DNA of 64,000 nucleotides from Echinometra lucunter. Its lineage: Eukaryota; Echinodermata; Echinoidea; Camarodonta; Echinometridae. Under the pieces are notes generated by a model. The model saw only the letters and a list, made by a program, of their open reading frames with translations. It did not search any database and was not told the origin of the DNA. Below are positions 61,628 through 64,000 of the stretch, in pieces. A program made the position numbers and the translations under genes. How positions within the stretch are numbered: position 1 is the first letter of the stretch; every line of letters starts with the position of its first letter. The stretch spans positions 22,138,350 to 22,202,349 of the forward strand of contig CM057167.1 in assembly GCA_029962745.1 (NCBI GenBank), in the 5' to 3' direction.

Positions 61628-64000
61628 CTAAATAGCAATGGTCAGGGAAAAAATTAATGTATATTTCTAAAAATGCTTCCTTTTGGTTAAATTCTTTAAA
61701 TTAGTCATCATTCTATTTGAGTCAGAAAGCAATGATGCAGAAAGATCTAAACCAAGCTTTTTCAGTGTATGCTCCACTCTGGGTTTTACTTTGTTCCAAA
61801 CAAGGATAGTGTCAGCATAGAATTCCTCACACACTTAACTATTACAAATTCTTCTCATAACAATTTCTTGCAGAGCACACAACAAAAAATACACAGTGAT
61901 ACACAGTGAGAAGAGATCATTGAAAACTACATAGAAATGCCCATAAAGTAATTTTGGTGAGCAAGAAAAAAAGATATAATACAAATATATCAAACAAGAT
62001 ATTAAAGTTTCTTGTTCAAATTTTACAGATTTTTTTTTTCATTTGTGAAAATTTAATCTGATTTAAGCAATTTTCATTCACACACTAATCAAGTACAGAA
62101 TTCAAGAAAGCCTGTTTAGTCAATTACAATTTGGCCATGATGACTCTTTCAACATTTCATTTCAGCCACAATTAACCTGATTTGTGAAAAATAACACAGC
62201 CCAAAAGTTCAAGTATATTTGAGCTTGGGCATAAAACAAATACAAAAAACAGCAGTAGGTGGTAATGAATTATTTATTAATGCAATGTTCATACTTGGCC
62301 CAAATTATTCTGTCAAGGCCACATTCCAAGAAAAAAAGCTTTACATAAACAATCTTTGATTTTTAATATAATTTCAATTTTATTTCTACATATGTACAAC
62401 AGCAATACTAAACAACAACCTAGAGTGAGACCCCGAGAGCATACTATCCTCTAACAACCCACGGTGATCTTCCCACTTAGGAAATTTTCCTTTTTTATGA
62501 ATACAGCTATGCCTAGATCTGTTTTGATCGAGAATACATTTACAGAAGATAACTTCAAAATGAACTGAATTCCATTTGCACCAAACAACAACTCAAAGAA
62601 CTGATGCAATCCCGGGAGCGCATTATACTCCCACATCCCACGATGATCGCCCAGCTTTGGAAATTTATGCCGCATCACTCAGTGCGATTTCCTTCACACC
62701 TAATCATGGATTGAGATTGTTTTTCAAGCCAGCTTGAGCTAAATGTATTTATGCCCAGTCTTTTTTCTCTTGCTCTCCCTCTCCTACCTCACACTATCCT
62801 TCCCAATTCACTCTTTTCTTTGTTCACTTTTACATGTATTTATGGTGAGCTTTAGCCCTACTTCTACGATTTCATATTGGTCTTAACTGTCTCCTGACAC
62901 ATAAATTTCATTCACTGGTCTAAGAATTGATTCTCTTTTCAAATCAAATCACACAAAATGATAAGGATAAAGGATGGATATTCAATATTCATAGATGCAA
63001 GCAAGGTATAATATAAGGTATTTTTCACAAATAATCTCTTACACTAAATCTACAAAGAATATGTAAAAACAGTGTATGTATGAAAAAAAAATGTTACAGC
63101 ATTCCTGTTCAGGGGCAAAATGTCTCACCAACATATTTTTCTGAATGTGCTTACATTTCTATGCATACCCCATGTAAAATAATAACAAATCATGACTAAA
63201 CTAGCCTACTCTTGCAATATAGACTCTATTTAATTTGTATGAAAAGAAAGAAAAATTGAAAAAAAAAATGAGAAAATCACTTGCTCCGAGGGCAATTCTG
63301 CATGGGAAGAACAATTAGTTCACTTCAGATTTATAGTAAAAACAGTCACGTTGATAGTCCTGAAAAGCCAAATCCTTGAGTTAAAAGAAGCTTAAACAAA
63401 AAGGAATTTCACTATCATAGTCAGTATTGGTATAATGCATGTTCGATTTTACAAAACATTTTTGTTCTTTGAAAATGGTACCATTTTCTGGTAATTCCGT
63501 TACCAAGGTAGGTATACCACAATATCATGAATGTAAATAGAAAACTGTTGGAATGAAAGAGTTGAGGTGAAAAAACGGGCATATTTTCATAGTATTAAAT
63601 GAAAAAAAGGAAGGCAAGGTACAAAACAGGCACAATAACTCTAAAAATGTTAGTAACGGAATTACATTTTGTAATCTTTTTTTTTTTTCCGCCTCATATC
63701 CCATTCACTTACTATATACAAAAAATGCAAGGACACCCCTAGTGCCATTCTACAGACACAAACATGCTCCTAGCTGACAATCCTCATTCAGCACATTTGA
63801 TTACAAAAGACAAAAGAAGAAAAAAAACAACTGCCACTCTTTGCTTAAGGTTTTCCCTTGCGTTGCGTCTATCATCATGCCAATGAGACTGGCAGGGGAA
63901 GAATTTACGGATTACTGGAAACGTTGAGAGAGGTGGCACATATATCCCAGTGTCTCTTTGCAGTGATGTAGGAAAGGAAGTTCCCTTTTTTCATCTTTTT
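61628..64000. other. RECK upstream intron, no exon identified
   Basis: On the minus strand no frame matches the next expected RECK repeat (CC1-CC2 region), so this is probably one long intron. One feature is a diverged direct duplication: CCCACGGTGATCTTCCCACT near 62459 against CCCACGATGATCGCCCAGCT near 62637, both followed by GGAAATTT. No other structured feature was seen. Confidence 0.5.

Noticed and set aside
62451..62678. Minus-strand 75-aa frame as an additional RECK exon
   Set aside because: It has too few cysteines, no match to the expected cysteine-knot repeats and no convincing splice sites.

Overview
This is an animal (eukaryotic) window. It holds three large intron-rich genes whose exons can be joined in frame across canonical GT-AG introns, set in AT-rich DNA packed with short inverted-repeat elements, microsatellites and tRNA-derived SINE-like repeats. 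Gene content, intron structure and repeat types suggest a marine invertebrate deuterostome, most likely an echinoderm and probably a sea urchin. The species call is an inference.

Layout. Positions 1-3469 hold an open frame of unknown identity at the left edge, a dispersed repeat pair, a 157-bp minisatellite and a TTAA-flanked inverted-repeat element. Positions 3470-21471 (+) carry the splicing factor PRPF40 (17 exons; the N-terminal WW domains lie off the left edge). Positions 25211-41106 (+) carry a complete retinol saturase, RETSAT (10 exons, 621 aa). Positions 61627-48702 (-) carry RECK, a cysteine-rich membrane-anchored protease inhibitor with Kazal domains (17 exons here; about 140 N-terminal residues lie off the right edge). 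RETSAT and RECK converge on a 7.6-kb gene-free interval. The three genes have unrelated roles (pre-mRNA splicing, retinoid reduction in the ER, extracellular protease and Wnt regulation), and nothing suggests a joint pathway.

The most distinctive content is repetitive. At least ten insertions from seven sequence families all begin TTAA|AGG and end with TTAA, and twice two elements abut exactly at one shared TTAA. A separate family with CCCATTC ends, three copies also bounded by TTAA, looks piggyBac-like. Several families of about 150 bp share GGGCCC/GTTTCAT-like ends and an AGCCAATC core. Two genes also carry decayed internal exon duplications: RECK exon 3 (as numbered here) around a CAT microsatellite, and the end of RETSAT exon 9 in the following intron. 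No CRISPR array, operon, prokaryotic system or viral gene was seen.
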